A DNA stretch of 27,428 nucleotides from Rhodobacterales bacterium UBA5972 (GTDB lineage: Bacteria > Pseudomonadota > Alphaproteobacteria > Rhodobacterales > Rhodobacteraceae). Within the stretch, counting starts at the first letter, position 1. The number at the start of each line of letters is the position of its first letter. The notes beneath the pieces are model-generated. The model saw only the letters and a list, made by a program, of their open reading frames with translations, searched no databases and was not told the origin of the DNA. Location: contig DJBQ01000178.1 in the NCBI GenBank assembly GCA_002430125.1, positions 606 to 28,033 of the forward strand. The letters are read 5' to 3'. The translations under genes and the position numbers were made by a program. Positions 1 to 7,787 of this stretch are shown piece by piece.

Positions 1-213
1 GGCCCGAAACGGCGCATACTATGAACGCGTATCGTCAAGGAAAGTGATCCGACGGTTTCGCTGAAATTAAACTTTCTCTGATCACACAAAAATGGTTATG
101 ACATTGCAAGCATCTTCGCGGTGAGCCGATCGCATTGCCATATTGCGTCTGCAAATGTGCCTCATTTTCCGGTACCGCCAAGCCTCGCCCGCGTTTGGGG
201 AACAATCACTAAA
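1..213. other. Window edge: possible 3' end of a neighbouring gene
   Basis: This stretch lies beyond the hemY stop codon. On the plus strand one frame is open from base 2 for 20 codons (peptide ARNGAYYERVSSRKVIRRFR) and ends in TGA at 62-64. It could be the C-terminus of a gene running in from the left and converging on hemY, but 20 codons cannot prove coding and I do not recognise the peptide. The remaining ~150 bases contain no clear RNA gene and no strong hairpin with a T-tract, so I see no convincing hemY terminator. Confidence 0.3.
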
Positions 214-1800
214 CTAAGACCGCTCGGTTTGAGGCACTGTGTTAATGTCGCCGAGGATGCCGTCCATGTCGTCACTTATCTCGGCCATTTGCGACGCAAA
301 ATCTGGTTTCCGTTTTTCGGGTGTGGCGTTTTCCTTGTCTGAAACGATTTCTGCCTCGACGATCGTTGATGCGAAATCTTCTGTCTCAGACGCGGTCGGC
401 GGTTTTGGCTGAGTGTGATCTTCAAGTGCACCAACAATTAGTGGCAACATATCGGTCGGTTTTGCCGTTGCTTCGGCCGAAGGGGGTGGTGATTCCCAGG
501 CCAATGTGTCGAAGCTTTTACAATTCTCGCACACCGGTGCCCACACTGCATGAATATGTTTGCACGAGGTACATATCCATTGTGGGCCGCGCGATGCGCC
601 CAGCGCTTTGATTAGCCAACCGCGCACGACGCTGTCCGGGGAACCCTCGCCGCGTTCGATTGCCGCCATAATGGTCAGACTGCGAGTGGTTGGACTTGTT
701 TCGGCAAGAACGCCCATTGAGTTTCGTGCAGCGCTGAAATCTTCAGCCATGATCGACAGTTCTGCCGCCAGCATCCGGTTTTCAGGGTTCTGTGGGTTGA
801 GTTTCAAAAGCGCCTGAAACCGATTCAGCCGCGCCTGTGGTGTTTCGTCGGGCGAAATATCTGCAAAGGCTGCGGCCAGATCCGGATGCGGTTGCGCCGT
901 CCATGCCTTGACTAACAGTTTTGCTGCCGCCTTTGGGCTATTGTCCAGAACCTGCATTTCTGCTGCCAGCACCGCCGCCGGGGTCAGATCAGGCGACAAT
1001 CGGTTCGCCTGTAGGGCGGCGATGCGACCCGCTTCCATTTCGCCCGCTTCTATTTTGTCACGGGCATCGGCCAGCGCCAAAACGGCATCGCGACGGGTAT
1101 GAACGTCGCGGGGCAAAGTTTTCGCACGTAACTTGGCTTGCAGCGTTTCACGTGCTCCAGACCAATCGGCTTTGGTGGATTGCAGCGAAAACAGTGTGTC
1201 CAATGTTTTCTCGTGCTTGGGGCGTAATGCAAAGGCTTTTTCTGCCAGTTTTAGGGCGGTATCTGTATCACCTTCGATAAGCTTTTGTTTCAACAGGCCC
1301 TGAACGCCGACAAAGCGCGTGCGATCATCCCCCAGCAGCTTTTTGTAATAGCCCTGGGCGCGCGCCGTTTCACCGGACATTTCGGCCGCTTGTGCGGAAA
1401 TCAACAATGTCAGTTCCGGACGGTTCAGATATTTTTCAGCTTTTGCGGCTTTGGACACAGCGAGGCGACCTTCACCCGAGGCTAACGCCATTAATCCGTC
1501 GGCCAGTGCCTCGAACCCACGGCGTTCGCGATTGCGGTTGAAATACCTCGAAATGGCCGTTTCATCCCCGTTGAAGAACCGAAATATCGCGACAAGCAGT
1601 CCGAGCAAGCGAAAGACCAGCCAGCCGGCCGACAGGACAATAACGACAGCTATCATCCCGGCCAAGGGCGTCAGCGAGAACTCGAGGGTGCCGATGGCCA
1701 CACGAACTTCGCCGCCGGCCTCGATCAGATAGCCCACTGCGAAACTGAGGGCTGCAATCATTCCGACGAACAGGATTATTTTCACGAGGGACCATATCAT
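214..1800 (-). CDS. hemY: HemY-type TPR membrane protein with C-terminal zinc ribbon
   Basis: 528 aa. Two hydrophobic membrane segments (about residues 5-26 and 45-72) are followed by a long alpha-helical TPR-like region (about 90-400), the layout of the HemY_N/TPR family encoded beside hemD. The family is linked to tetrapyrrole synthesis by gene order, but no enzymatic reaction is established; it is not the unrelated Bacillus protoporphyrinogen oxidase also called HemY. Residues 406-436 form a rubredoxin-like zinc ribbon: Cys410 and Cys413, then Cys424 and Cys427, in a Trp-rich setting that recalls the LapB metal-binding tail. The last ~90 residues are acidic, low-complexity and probably disordered. 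An AAGGG Shine-Dalgarno lies 8 bases before the ATG, and the start is 15 bases after the mic60 stop, so the two are probably cotranscribed. Family assignment is firm; function is not. Confidence 0.85.
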   Translation of the reverse strand: MIWSLVKIILFVGMIAALSFAVGYLIEAGGEVRVAIGTLEFSLTPLAGMIAVVIVLSAGWLVFRLLGLLVAIFRFFNGDETAISRYFNRNRERRGFEALADGLMALASGEGRLAVSKAAKAEKYLNRPELTLLISAQAAEMSGETARAQGYYKKLLGDDRTRFVGVQGLLKQKLIEGDTDTALKLAEKAFALRPKHEKTLDTLFSLQSTKADWSGARETLQAKLRAKTLPRDVHTRRDAVLALADARDKIEAGEMEAGRIAALQANRLSPDLTPAAVLAAEMQVLDNSPKAAAKLLVKAWTAQPHPDLAAAFADISPDETPQARLNRFQALLKLNPQNPENRMLAAELSIMAEDFSAARNSMGVLAETSPTTRSLTIMAAIERGEGSPDSVVRGWLIKALGASRGPQWICTSCKHIHAVWAPVCENCKSFDTLAWESPPPSAEATAKPTDMLPLIVGALEDHTQPKPPTASETEDFASTIVEAEIVSDKENATPEKRKPDFASQMAEISDDMDGILGDINTVPQTERS

Positions 1801-1815
1801 TTGTGTGGCCCTTCC

Positions 1816-3141
1816 CTAATTTTTGAGTTGCATAGAGTGCGAGAAGGCTTCCAGCGCCTTATAGGCCTCAAGCCGCATTTCCGCAGGGGCAAGCCAATCG
1901 GACATTGCGTTGATCCCTTCAACTGGCAATTGGCGCACCAAGCCAACGGCAGCTGCCAATTCACCCCGGTTCAGCGCGCCCTGCGCTCGCGATAAGATCG
2001 CGTCTGGGTCATCGCCGGGTTTTTCCTCCAGTGATCTGGCACCAACCTGTGCTTGCACAAAGGCCACAAACTTACTGCCAATGCCATCCCCGGCGGAGGC
2101 TTTGATCGACGCCTTAAGGCCCTTGCGCGCAGCTTCCGGAAAATCCTGTTGCAGCTTTAGCAAGGGCGAAACCCCGTCATGGGACGGATTAAGCAATGCA
2201 TCCGGAATATCGACAGCAGCGTCCTTGGCGATCTGAACCAGCAGATCAGTATAGGCCTTGCCAGTATCAACAGCGGCTTGGAGCCGTGTCATCGCCACCG
2301 AAATATCAGCGTTTTTAACTGTGTTCACGGCGCTATTTGCCAGTGATGCAGCTTTATCGCGCGCCTCAATCAATTGCGTTGACGCTGTATTTGCCACCTG
2401 TTGCAGTTTTTTAGCCAAGTCAGCGTTTGCCCGGACCTGTTCATCAATTCTCGCCTTTAGCGCATCAATTTCACTGCCATAGCGGGTGATCAGATTCTTT
2501 GCGGCATCGTCAAGATTACCGCCGGTTATCTCAAGGTTATCGGTCAGTTTTGACTTGATCGCCTCAAGTTCAGCCACTGCATTTTGCAGTTGCGTTTCTG
2601 TCAGGCCCAGCCGATCGGTCAGGTTTTCAAGATTGTTGGCAATTGCGTCCTTTAGAGCCTCTAGGTCAGCTGTTGGATCTTTCGCGGAACTGGTTTTGAT
2701 TTGCGTTGTCAAAGTTGCGGTCTTTTGCTCAAGCTCAGCAATACGCGCGTCATAGCTTGCCTGCATGTGCTGAATTTGAGCATTGTAATCCGGCAACCGA
2801 GGCGCTGTTTGAATGGCGGCGTAATAACCGAGTGCAGCCGCAATTGCCCCACCCGCCAACAACAAAACGAAACTAACAATTGGGCGGCGTGGCTTAGATG
2901 TTAATGGCTCAGCTGGTTGCGCAACGGATTTCGCTGCCTCTGTTGCGGGATCGGTTTCGGCATCTGATTCTGCTGGCTTTGTTACAGGAACGTCTTGTTC
3001 AACCGACACCTTGGCTGCAGTTTCTGGTTTTTTCGGCGGTTCAAGCACAACTGGTTCCGACGCCTCAACAGTTTTGGCCTTCGGTTGCTGGGTTTTTCGC
3101 CCGGATGTCGCGGGAACCGGAGTCGTTTTATTTGTCGCCAC
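1816..3141 (-). CDS. mic60: Alphaproteobacterial Mic60 (mitofilin-like) inner-membrane protein
   Basis: 441 aa from the GTG start chosen here. Order: a Lys/Pro/Glu/Ala-rich cytoplasmic N-terminus (1-85), one transmembrane helix (about 88-110), a long coiled coil (about 118-275, with 'AELEQKTATL' and 'EIDALKARID' heptads) and a compact helical C-terminus (about 370-441) in the place of the mitofilin signature domain. This architecture and its position between hemD and hemY match bacterial Mic60, the homologue of the mitochondrial crista-junction protein, thought to shape intracytoplasmic membranes and tether the outer membrane. An ATG seven codons upstream (3162) gives 448 aa but has no Shine-Dalgarno; the GTG has AAGGA 9 bases before it, so I prefer the GTG. 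Older annotations may call it HemX-like or hypothetical. Membrane topology is clear; the Mic60 assignment rests on architecture and synteny. Confidence 0.8.
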   Translation of the reverse strand: MATNKTTPVPATSGRKTQQPKAKTVEASEPVVLEPPKKPETAAKVSVEQDVPVTKPAESDAETDPATEAAKSVAQPAEPLTSKPRRPIVSFVLLLAGGAIAAALGYYAAIQTAPRLPDYNAQIQHMQASYDARIAELEQKTATLTTQIKTSSAKDPTADLEALKDAIANNLENLTDRLGLTETQLQNAVAELEAIKSKLTDNLEITGGNLDDAAKNLITRYGSEIDALKARIDEQVRANADLAKKLQQVANTASTQLIEARDKAASLANSAVNTVKNADISVAMTRLQAAVDTGKAYTDLLVQIAKDAAVDIPDALLNPSHDGVSPLLKLQQDFPEAARKGLKASIKASAGDGIGSKFVAFVQAQVGARSLEEKPGDDPDAILSRAQGALNRGELAAAVGLVRQLPVEGINAMSDWLAPAEMRLEAYKALEAFSHSMQLKN

Positions 3142-3150
3142 CAGACGTAA

Positions 3151-3155
3151 TCCTT
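3151..3155 (-). promoter_or_regulatory. Shine-Dalgarno deciding the mic60 start
   Basis: AAGGA on the minus strand, 9 bases before GTG at 3141. It lies inside the reading frame that would start at the upstream ATG (3162), which has no purine-rich site of its own. This favours GTG initiation. Confidence 0.5.
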
Positions 3156-3168
3156 TTTGCATTCAATT

Positions 3169-3189
3169 CAGGCAGGTGAAACCTGTCTG
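3169..3189 (-). promoter_or_regulatory. Inverted repeat in the mic60 leader (CAGGT-N3-ACCTG)
   Basis: The arms CAGGT and ACCTG (3173-3177 and 3181-3185) flank a 3-base loop; pairing extends outward to 9-base arms with one mismatch. It sits between the hemD stop and the mic60 start. The same ten arm bases with a different 3-base centre occur just upstream of hemD (3960-3972). It may act as a protein-binding palindrome or as an RNA hairpin in the intergenic part of the hem transcript. No known regulator is assigned. Confidence 0.45.
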
Positions 3190-3243
3190 CGCCCGTTAAA
3201 GATAGGTCACCCCCGAGCCTGTCACAAGGGACTTGAAGATGCG

Positions 3244-3954
3244 TCAAATGATGGCAGCAATTTCCTGCGTAACCGCATCGGCACGTGGAAGGACAGCCAC
3301 GATAACTCGACCAATGTTCGATCCGGCAAGTTCATTCGCAACATTCTGGCTGATGCAAATGGCGACAACGTGATCCATCGGCATGTCAGAAACCTGAGCC
3401 GCAAACAGTGCCGCGCTGCGAGGGGAAAAGAGCGGAACAATAAGTGGATTACCTTTTTTTATCAGACCCTTGGCCTCTGAAGTAAATGTAATACTGTGCT
3501 GGTCGTAAAGAACAACATTGCGGTACTCAGCACCCAACGACTGAAACAGGCGCGCGGTTTCTTGTGCAACATGACGGCCGTGAACGTGCAGACAACGCCC
3601 GCTTAAGGTTCTGCGCACCAATAATGCTGCCAGATTTTCAACCGTTCCATCGGCTGAAATCGCACTGAAACCCAAAGATTTCGCACACTCTGCCGTGCGA
3701 TCTCCGACGCAATAACATGCAAAATCGCGTCTTGAACTTTCACGAGCGAAAGCTTCGATTCCATTGACCGACGTAAAGATCAGATTGTGGACACCTTCAA
3801 GATTAAGCGTCTGCTTGACCTGTCTGATCTCTAACAGGGGCGAAATGACAATCCAGAACCTATCCGGCAAGTCGCGCCGCAAAACAGCCGCGTATTCGTT
3901 CGATTGAAGTATCGGACGTGTCAGAAGGATTGTGGGGTCGGGATTGCTTGCCAT
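3244..3954 (-). CDS. hemD: Uroporphyrinogen-III synthase
   Basis: 236 aa, normal length for the family. HemD cyclises hydroxymethylbilane with inversion of ring D to give uroporphyrinogen III, the precursor of haem, sirohaem, cobalamin and bacteriochlorophyll; it is a cytoplasmic monomer. Visible family features are the N-terminal LLTRP (10-14), [10 protein letters not shown] (60-69), the [16 protein letters not shown] segment (81-96) and [10 protein letters not shown] (175-184). The family is poorly conserved overall, so these blocks and the position upstream of mic60-hemY carry the call. The frame is open further upstream to 4053, but that would overlap tsaD and lacks family similarity; ATG at 3954 gives the expected N-terminus. 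The gene diverges from tsaD across 49 bases, and a CAGGT-N3-ACCTG palindrome overlaps its ribosome-binding region. Confidence 0.93.
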   Translation of the reverse strand: MASNPDPTILLTRPILQSNEYAAVLRRDLPDRFWIVISPLLEIRQVKQTLNLEGVHNLIFTSVNGIEAFARESSRRDFACYCVGDRTAECAKSLGFSAISADGTVENLAALLVRRTLSGRCLHVHGRHVAQETARLFQSLGAEYRNVVLYDQHSITFTSEAKGLIKKGNPLIVPLFSPRSAALFAAQVSDMPMDHVVAICISQNVANELAGSNIGRVIVAVLPRADAVTQEIAAII

Positions 3955-3959
3955 AGTTA

Positions 3960-3972
3960 CAGGTGTTACCTG
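3960..3972. promoter_or_regulatory. Palindrome CAGGTGTTACCTG between hemD and tsaD
   Basis: A perfect 5-base inverted repeat with a 3-base spacer lies in the 49-base divergent region. It ends 5 bases before the hemD ATG, and one arm (AGGT on the minus strand) is the best Shine-Dalgarno candidate for hemD. Binding by a protein, or hairpin formation in the mRNA, could limit hemD translation or transcription. The same arm sequence recurs before mic60. The role is inferred. Confidence 0.45.
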
Positions 3973-4003
3973 CGGACAGATCATCAGGCAAGAAGTTACA
4001 AAA

Positions 4004-5104
4004 ATGCCAGGCGCGATAACCATTCTGGGGCTGGAAAGCAGTTGTGACGACACGGCTGCAGCTGTGTTGCGCCATACGCCCGGGCAATTACCCGAAATAC
4101 TGTCCTCGGTTGTTTATGGACAAACCGCGCTGCACGCAGATTTTGGCGGGGTGGTGCCGGAAATTGCGGCACGCGCCCATGCCGAAAAGCTTGACCTTTG
4201 TGTCGAAGAGGCGCTGTCACAAGCCGGACTAATGCTGCGTGATATGAACGCTGTCGCGGTTACGGCGGGGCCGGGGCTGATTGGCGGCGTTCTGTCCGGT
4301 GTCATGTGCGCCAAGGGTCTTTGCGTGGGGGCAGGTTTGCCACTGATTGGGGTTAACCATTTGGCTGGCCACGCCCTGACCCCGCGGATGACCGACATGG
4401 TTTCTTTTCCCTATCTTATGCTGTTGGTGTCCGGCGGACATTGCCAGTTCCTGATTGTGCGCGGCTTTGACGACTATGTCAGGCTGGGTGGCACAATTGA
4501 CGACGCACCGGGCGAGGCTTTTGATAAGACTGCAAAATTGATTGGCTTACCGCAACCAGGTGGCCCATCGGTCGAACAAGCTGCGTTTGTTGGCGATGCT
4601 AGTCGGTTCAAATTTCCCCGTCCCCTGCTGGATAGACCCGATTGCAACATGTCATTTTCCGGGCTGAAAACAGCATTGCGGCGGGTACGCGATGAACTGG
4701 TGGCCGCGCAAGGGGGACTGACGCACAAGGATGTGGCCGATCTGTCGGCTGGATTTCAGGCAGCGGTCAAGGATGTTCTGGTTGAAAAATCCCGCCGCGC
4801 GCTTTTGGCCTTTAGTACAACTGAACGGCCCAAAACCCCCTGTTTTGCGGTAGCAGGTGGAGTGGCTGCAAATGGTGCGATCAGACAGGGATTGACTGAT
4901 TTATGCGTGGCCGAGGGATTTCGGTTCATGGCACCACCTTTGCGGTTTTGTACCGATAACGCCGCGATGATCGCCTGGACTGGAGCTGAAAAATTTCGCG
5001 CCGGTCAGTTTGATGAACTAACCCTCAGCGCGCGTCCTCGTTGGCCGCTTGACCAGACCAGCATGCCTATGTTGGGCTCCGGCAAAAAGGGGGCCAAGGC
5101 ATGA
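4004..5104 (+). CDS. tsaD: tRNA N6-threonylcarbamoyladenosine (t6A) transferase subunit TsaD
   Basis: 366 aa. TsaD (Kae1/Gcp) moves the threonylcarbamoyl group from threonylcarbamoyl-AMP to A37 of ANN-decoding tRNAs, working with TsaB and TsaE in the cytoplasm. Signature blocks are all present: [15 protein letters not shown] (7-21), the metal-binding NHLAGH motif (His119 and His123), LVSGGH (141-146), the nucleotide-binding [21 protein letters not shown] stretch (162-182), SFSGLKTA (217-224), [11 protein letters not shown] (284-294) and CTDNAAM with Asp318 as the third metal ligand. The frame is open upstream to 3932, but the family N-terminus begins just before ITILGLESS, so ATG 4004 fits. 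Its Shine-Dalgarno (AAGAAG) is weak. The stop overlaps the gpsA start by 4 bases (ATGA), indicating translational coupling. Confidence 0.97.
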   Translation: MPGAITILGLESSCDDTAAAVLRHTPGQLPEILSSVVYGQTALHADFGGVVPEIAARAHAEKLDLCVEEALSQAGLMLRDMNAVAVTAGPGLIGGVLSGVMCAKGLCVGAGLPLIGVNHLAGHALTPRMTDMVSFPYLMLLVSGGHCQFLIVRGFDDYVRLGGTIDDAPGEAFDKTAKLIGLPQPGGPSVEQAAFVGDASRFKFPRPLLDRPDCNMSFSGLKTALRRVRDELVAAQGGLTHKDVADLSAGFQAAVKDVLVEKSRRALLAFSTTERPKTPCFAVAGGVAANGAIRQGLTDLCVAEGFRFMAPPLRFCTDNAAMIAWTGAEKFRAGQFDELTLSARPRWPLDQTSMPMLGSGKKGAKA

Positions 5105-6072
5105 AAAAGATAGTCGTTGCAGGATCGGGCGCGTTTGGCACGGCTTTGGCAATTGCGCTGGCGACGGGGGGCAATCGTGTCGTTTTATCAGCGCGCGACC
5201 CACGTGCTGCTGCTGAAATGCAAGCGAACCGAACCAACGCTGCATATCTGCCCAATATTACTTTCCCGCAAAACCTTGAAATAAGTGCGCAGGCAAGTGT
5301 TCTTACTTCGGGCGATGTGATCTTATTGGCGGTCCCCACCCAAAGCCTGCGCGCGATGGTCGAAAAACATCGCACGGAACTTGCAGGAAAAACCTGTGTC
5401 CTGTGCTGCAAGGGTGTGGAAACAGGAACCGGTTTGCTGCCAAGCCAGACGCTGGCGGAAATAGTGCCCGACGCAAATATTGCAGTTCTGACAGGTCCGG
5501 GTTTCGCTGCCGAAATCGCGCGGGGCTTGCCGACAGCATTGACTCTGGCAGCGAACGGCCCGGATGCAAATGGCTTACAAACGCTGCTATCCACCCAAAC
5601 GTTGCGTCTGTATTTGTCGGCTGATCCGGTTGGCGCGCAGTTGGGTGGGGCCCTGAAAAATGTCATCGCGATCGCCAGCGGTATTGCGATCGGAGCCGGT
5701 CTGGGGGAAAGCGCGCGGGCTGCGGTGATGACACGGGGATATGCTGAAATGCTGCGACTGGCGGTCAATCTTGGGGCCGATCCGACAACGTTGTCCGGGC
5801 TTAGCGGTCTGGGTGATTTGGCGCTGACATGCACCTCACAGCAATCGCGGAACTTTTCGCTGGGTCATGAATTGGGTCGCGGCGGCGGCATCACTGAAGG
5901 CACTACATTTGAAGGCGTCGCCACGGCCCGCGCCACGATGACGCTTGCCAAACGCCGTGGGATCGAGATGCCGCTGACAGGCATCGTCACCGCTGTGTTA
6001 GAAAAGGATCTGACAATTGGCGGGGCCGTAAAGGCGTTGTTATCACGTCCATTGAAAGCCGAAGGGGAGTAA
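5101..6072 (+). CDS. gpsA: Glycerol-3-phosphate dehydrogenase [NAD(P)+]
   Basis: 323 aa. GpsA reduces dihydroxyacetone phosphate to sn-glycerol 3-phosphate with NAD(P)H, supplying the backbone for membrane phospholipids. The N-terminal Rossmann motif [13 protein letters not shown] (5-17), [10 protein letters not shown] (75-84), CCKGVE (102-107), [10 protein letters not shown] (131-140), the active-site Lys in ALKN (Lys186), [16 protein letters not shown] (236-251) and GLG-rich C-terminal helices all match the family at normal length. The ATG overlaps the tsaD stop and the TAA is followed after one base by the EVE gene, so the three genes form one unit. A 255-codon open frame on the opposite strand is a shadow. 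Confidence 0.97.
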   Translation: MKKIVVAGSGAFGTALAIALATGGNRVVLSARDPRAAAEMQANRTNAAYLPNITFPQNLEISAQASVLTSGDVILLAVPTQSLRAMVEKHRTELAGKTCVLCCKGVETGTGLLPSQTLAEIVPDANIAVLTGPGFAAEIARGLPTALTLAANGPDANGLQTLLSTQTLRLYLSADPVGAQLGGALKNVIAIASGIAIGAGLGESARAAVMTRGYAEMLRLAVNLGADPTTLSGLSGLGDLALTCTSQQSRNFSLGHELGRGGGITEGTTFEGVATARATMTLAKRRGIEMPLTGIVTAVLEKDLTIGGAVKALLSRPLKAEGE

Positions 6073-6073
6073 G

Positions 6074-6487
6074 ATGGCATATTGGCTGTTCAAATCGGAA
6101 CCGGAAACCTGGGGTTGGGACGATCAGGTTGCCAAGGGCAATGTCGGCGAGGAATGGAATGGCGTTCGCAATTATCAGGCACGCAACAATATGCGGCTAA
6201 TGCGGATTGGCGATCTTGGGTTTTTCTATCATTCGCAGGTTGGCAAAGCGATTGTTGGCATCGTCGAGATTTGTGCCTTGTCGCACCCCGACAGCACCAT
6301 CGACGATGTACGTTGGGATTGCGTTGATATCAAAGCGGTAAAGCCACTGAAATCCCCCGTAACACTGGAAATGTGCAAATCCGACGAGCGGTTAAAAGAT
6401 ATGGCTCTGGTCAAGAACACGCGGTTGTCGGTTCAGCCGGTCACTGCGGATGAATGGCGGATCATTTGTTCACTTGGCGGGTTGTAA
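6074..6487 (+). CDS. EVE domain protein (THYN1-like, modified-base reader)
   Basis: 137 aa, almost entirely one EVE domain. The family-typical start YWLFKSEPETWGWDD (3-17), the WNGVRNYQARNNMR block (28-41) and GDLGFFYHSQVGKAIVGIVEI (46-66) are clear. EVE is PUA-like; family members bind modified nucleobases in DNA or RNA, and the human homologue is THYN1. The bacterial single-domain form has no settled substrate. It starts one base after the gpsA stop with a GGGGAGT Shine-Dalgarno, so it is probably translated from the same transcript as tsaD and gpsA. Linkage to tsaD makes RNA rather than DNA modification a fair guess, but this is only inference. No transmembrane or signal sequence is present. 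Confidence 0.92.
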   Translation: MAYWLFKSEPETWGWDDQVAKGNVGEEWNGVRNYQARNNMRLMRIGDLGFFYHSQVGKAIVGIVEICALSHPDSTIDDVRWDCVDIKAVKPLKSPVTLEMCKSDERLKDMALVKNTRLSVQPVTADEWRIICSLGGL

Positions 6488-6552
6488 AGGCTTTTTTTGC
6501 GTATCCGAAATGTATAGTAGCCACATAAAAACAACATAAGGGAAGGTTCTAA

Positions 6553-6945
6553 ATGCAGTTTGTAGCAGTTTTAGTCGCAGCAGCCGGCGCATATGCGTTT
6601 GGCGCAGTCTGGTACATGACGCTTGCCAAACCATGGGCCGCAGCAGCAGGCGTTAAGTGTGACGATAACGGCAAACCACTGAATGCCAGTGCAATGCCTT
6701 TTATTGTCAGCGGCATCTCGGTCATTCTGGTAGCCGGAATGATGCGACACGTTTTTAACATGGCGCAAATCGATACTGTCGGGAAAGGCTTTCTGGCAGG
6801 TCTTGGGATCGGGGTATTTTTGGTTTTGCCGTGGATTGTCACGAATTACGCCTATGCCGGTCGTCCCCGCAATCTGACACTGATTGACGGCGCTTATTCG
6901 GCCATTGGCTGCACAATAATCGGGACAATTTTAACGATGTTCTGA
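6553..6945 (+). CDS. DUF1761 family small integral membrane protein
   Basis: 130 aa with four predicted transmembrane segments (about 2-23, 49-68, 78-100 and 108-128) and short loops. The pattern AGAYAFGAVWYMTLAKPW near the N-terminus and VLPWIVTNYAYAGRPRNLTLIDGAY near the C-terminus are what I know from DUF1761 proteins. Function is unknown; no catalytic motif is visible. The ATG has a good AAGG site 8 bases upstream. A 65-base gap separates it from the EVE gene, so it may have its own promoter, though I see no strong one. A GC-rich hairpin begins 6 bases after its stop codon. Confidence 0.85.
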   Translation: MQFVAVLVAAAGAYAFGAVWYMTLAKPWAAAAGVKCDDNGKPLNASAMPFIVSGISVILVAGMMRHVFNMAQIDTVGKGFLAGLGIGVFLVLPWIVTNYAYAGRPRNLTLIDGAYSAIGCTIIGTILTMF

Positions 6946-6951
6946 AAAAAT

Positions 6952-6981
6952 TGGAGGGTCCCAACCCCTCGGGACCCTCCA
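6952..6981 (-). terminator. Strong hairpin terminator, T-tract on the minus strand
   Basis: The 11-base perfect stem TGGAGGGTCCC / GGGACCCTCCA flanks an 8-base loop. Read on the minus strand the stem is followed by AATTTTTTC, a proper intrinsic terminator. On the plus strand the T-tract is missing (ATCACCCC follows), although the hairpin sits only 6 bases past the DUF1761 stop. It probably stops minus-strand transcripts from entering DUF1761 antisense and may also protect the DUF1761 mRNA 3' end. Confidence 0.75.
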
Positions 6982-7151
6982 TCACCCCACGTGCGTACCG
7001 CCTGACGCGCCACACGCTCCTGAAAAAAGTCCCGGCCATACTGGCCCGATGTCTTGACCTTAGGCGATGAATTCCGTTCTGGCAAACCCGTAATTCATAA
7101 AATCTTACGCTAAAACAATCTGTTAAGGTTAACAAACCAAAAGTGCGCGCG

Positions 7152-7179
7152 AAAAAGCACCCGCGGATGCGGATGCTTT
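7152..7179 (-). terminator. Intrinsic terminator of the DUF2853 gene
   Basis: On the minus strand, an 11-base stem with one mismatch (AAAGCATCCGC / GCGGGTGCTTT), a 4-base loop and a following T-tract (TTTTTC) lie 20 bases beyond the DUF2853 stop. A second, stronger minus-strand terminator follows at 6952-6981. The 170 bases between the two contain no convincing gene; minus-strand frames running across them are not protein-like. Confidence 0.65.
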
Positions 7180-7199
7180 AATGGCTCAAACGACTGTGA

Positions 7200-7541
7200 T
7201 CAGCCGTAAACAGATTCTTTTTTGAAATGCTTGGTCAGTATATAGTAAATCACTGCGCGATACTTGTTACGCTCGGACTTGCCATAGGTTTCAATCGCCG
7301 ACTTGATAGCCGCGTCCAGTTCCGGCCCATCTTTCAGACCCAGTTTCTTGATCAGGAAACTGTTCTTAACAGTTTCCAGTTCAGCCGGCTGCGAGCCTGC
7401 AACCGTTGAAGCATCTGCGTTGTAAATCGACGGGCCGCAACCAATCGTCACTTTGGTCAGCAAAGCCATATCTGGTGTCATTTTACATTTGTTTTTCAAA
7501 TCATCCGCATATTTCGCAATCAGATCGTCTCTCTTGCCCAT
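7200..7541 (-). CDS. DUF2853 family protein
   Basis: 113 aa, soluble, Lys-rich. It opens with MGKRDDLIAKYADDLK and continues with a conserved CGPSIYNADASTVAGSQPAELETVKNSF-type middle (about 35-62) and an AIETYGKSERNKYRAVIYY-type helix near the C-terminus, the pattern of the DUF2853 family found mainly in alphaproteobacteria. The family has a helical fold and no assigned function; nothing here suggests an active site. ATG 7541 has a GGAG site 8 bases upstream. The open frame extends 36 codons further upstream, but that part is not family-like. The gene appears monocistronic, with a candidate promoter at 7622-7649 and terminators downstream. Confidence 0.88.
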   Translation of the reverse strand: MGKRDDLIAKYADDLKNKCKMTPDMALLTKVTIGCGPSIYNADASTVAGSQPAELETVKNSFLIKKLGLKDGPELDAAIKSAIETYGKSERNKYRAVIYYILTKHFKKESVYG

Positions 7542-7621
7542 AGGGTGTTCTCCAGTTTTGTCGTCGACCGACACAATAAAAGTGGGCCAAGACGGCGGAT
7601 TTGCCACCCTTAGCAGGTTGA

Positions 7622-7649
7622 ATGATAGCGTTTTACCCGCATTGCGCAA
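7622..7649 (-). promoter_or_regulatory. Candidate sigma-70 promoter for the DUF2853 gene
   Basis: On the minus strand TTGCGC (7644-7649) and TATCAT (7622-7627) are separated by 16 bases, giving a leader of about 75 bases before ATG 7541. It is called by eye from the -35/-10 match. Confidence 0.4.
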
Positions 7650-7720
7650 AGGAAAATCTGTGTGACAAATGGCCTATGTCCTGCGGTCTGGTCGCAAGTG
7701 TGACGCGTGGCCATCCGCAT

Positions 7721-7748
7721 AAAGAAAAGGCCCGGCAGCTGCCGGACC
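7721..7748 (-). terminator. Intrinsic terminator of ahcY
   Basis: On the minus strand GGTCCGGC-AGCT-GCCGGGCC forms an 8-base stem with one G-U pair, followed by TTTTCTTT. It lies 39 bases after the ahcY stop codon. Confidence 0.8.
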
Positions 7749-7787
7749 CGTTGATTGTTTCTAAGCTGTCAGAAACCGCGTTTGGGA

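Noticed and set aside
5067..5834. 255-codon open frame on the minus strand
   Set aside because: It lies opposite gpsA, whose motifs are complete. The translated sequence is Ala/Pro/Arg-rich with no recognisable family.
6839..7135. 98-codon minus-strand frame across the convergent terminators
   Set aside because: It runs through the perfect terminator hairpin and into DUF1761; composition is Arg/Ser-rich and not protein-like.
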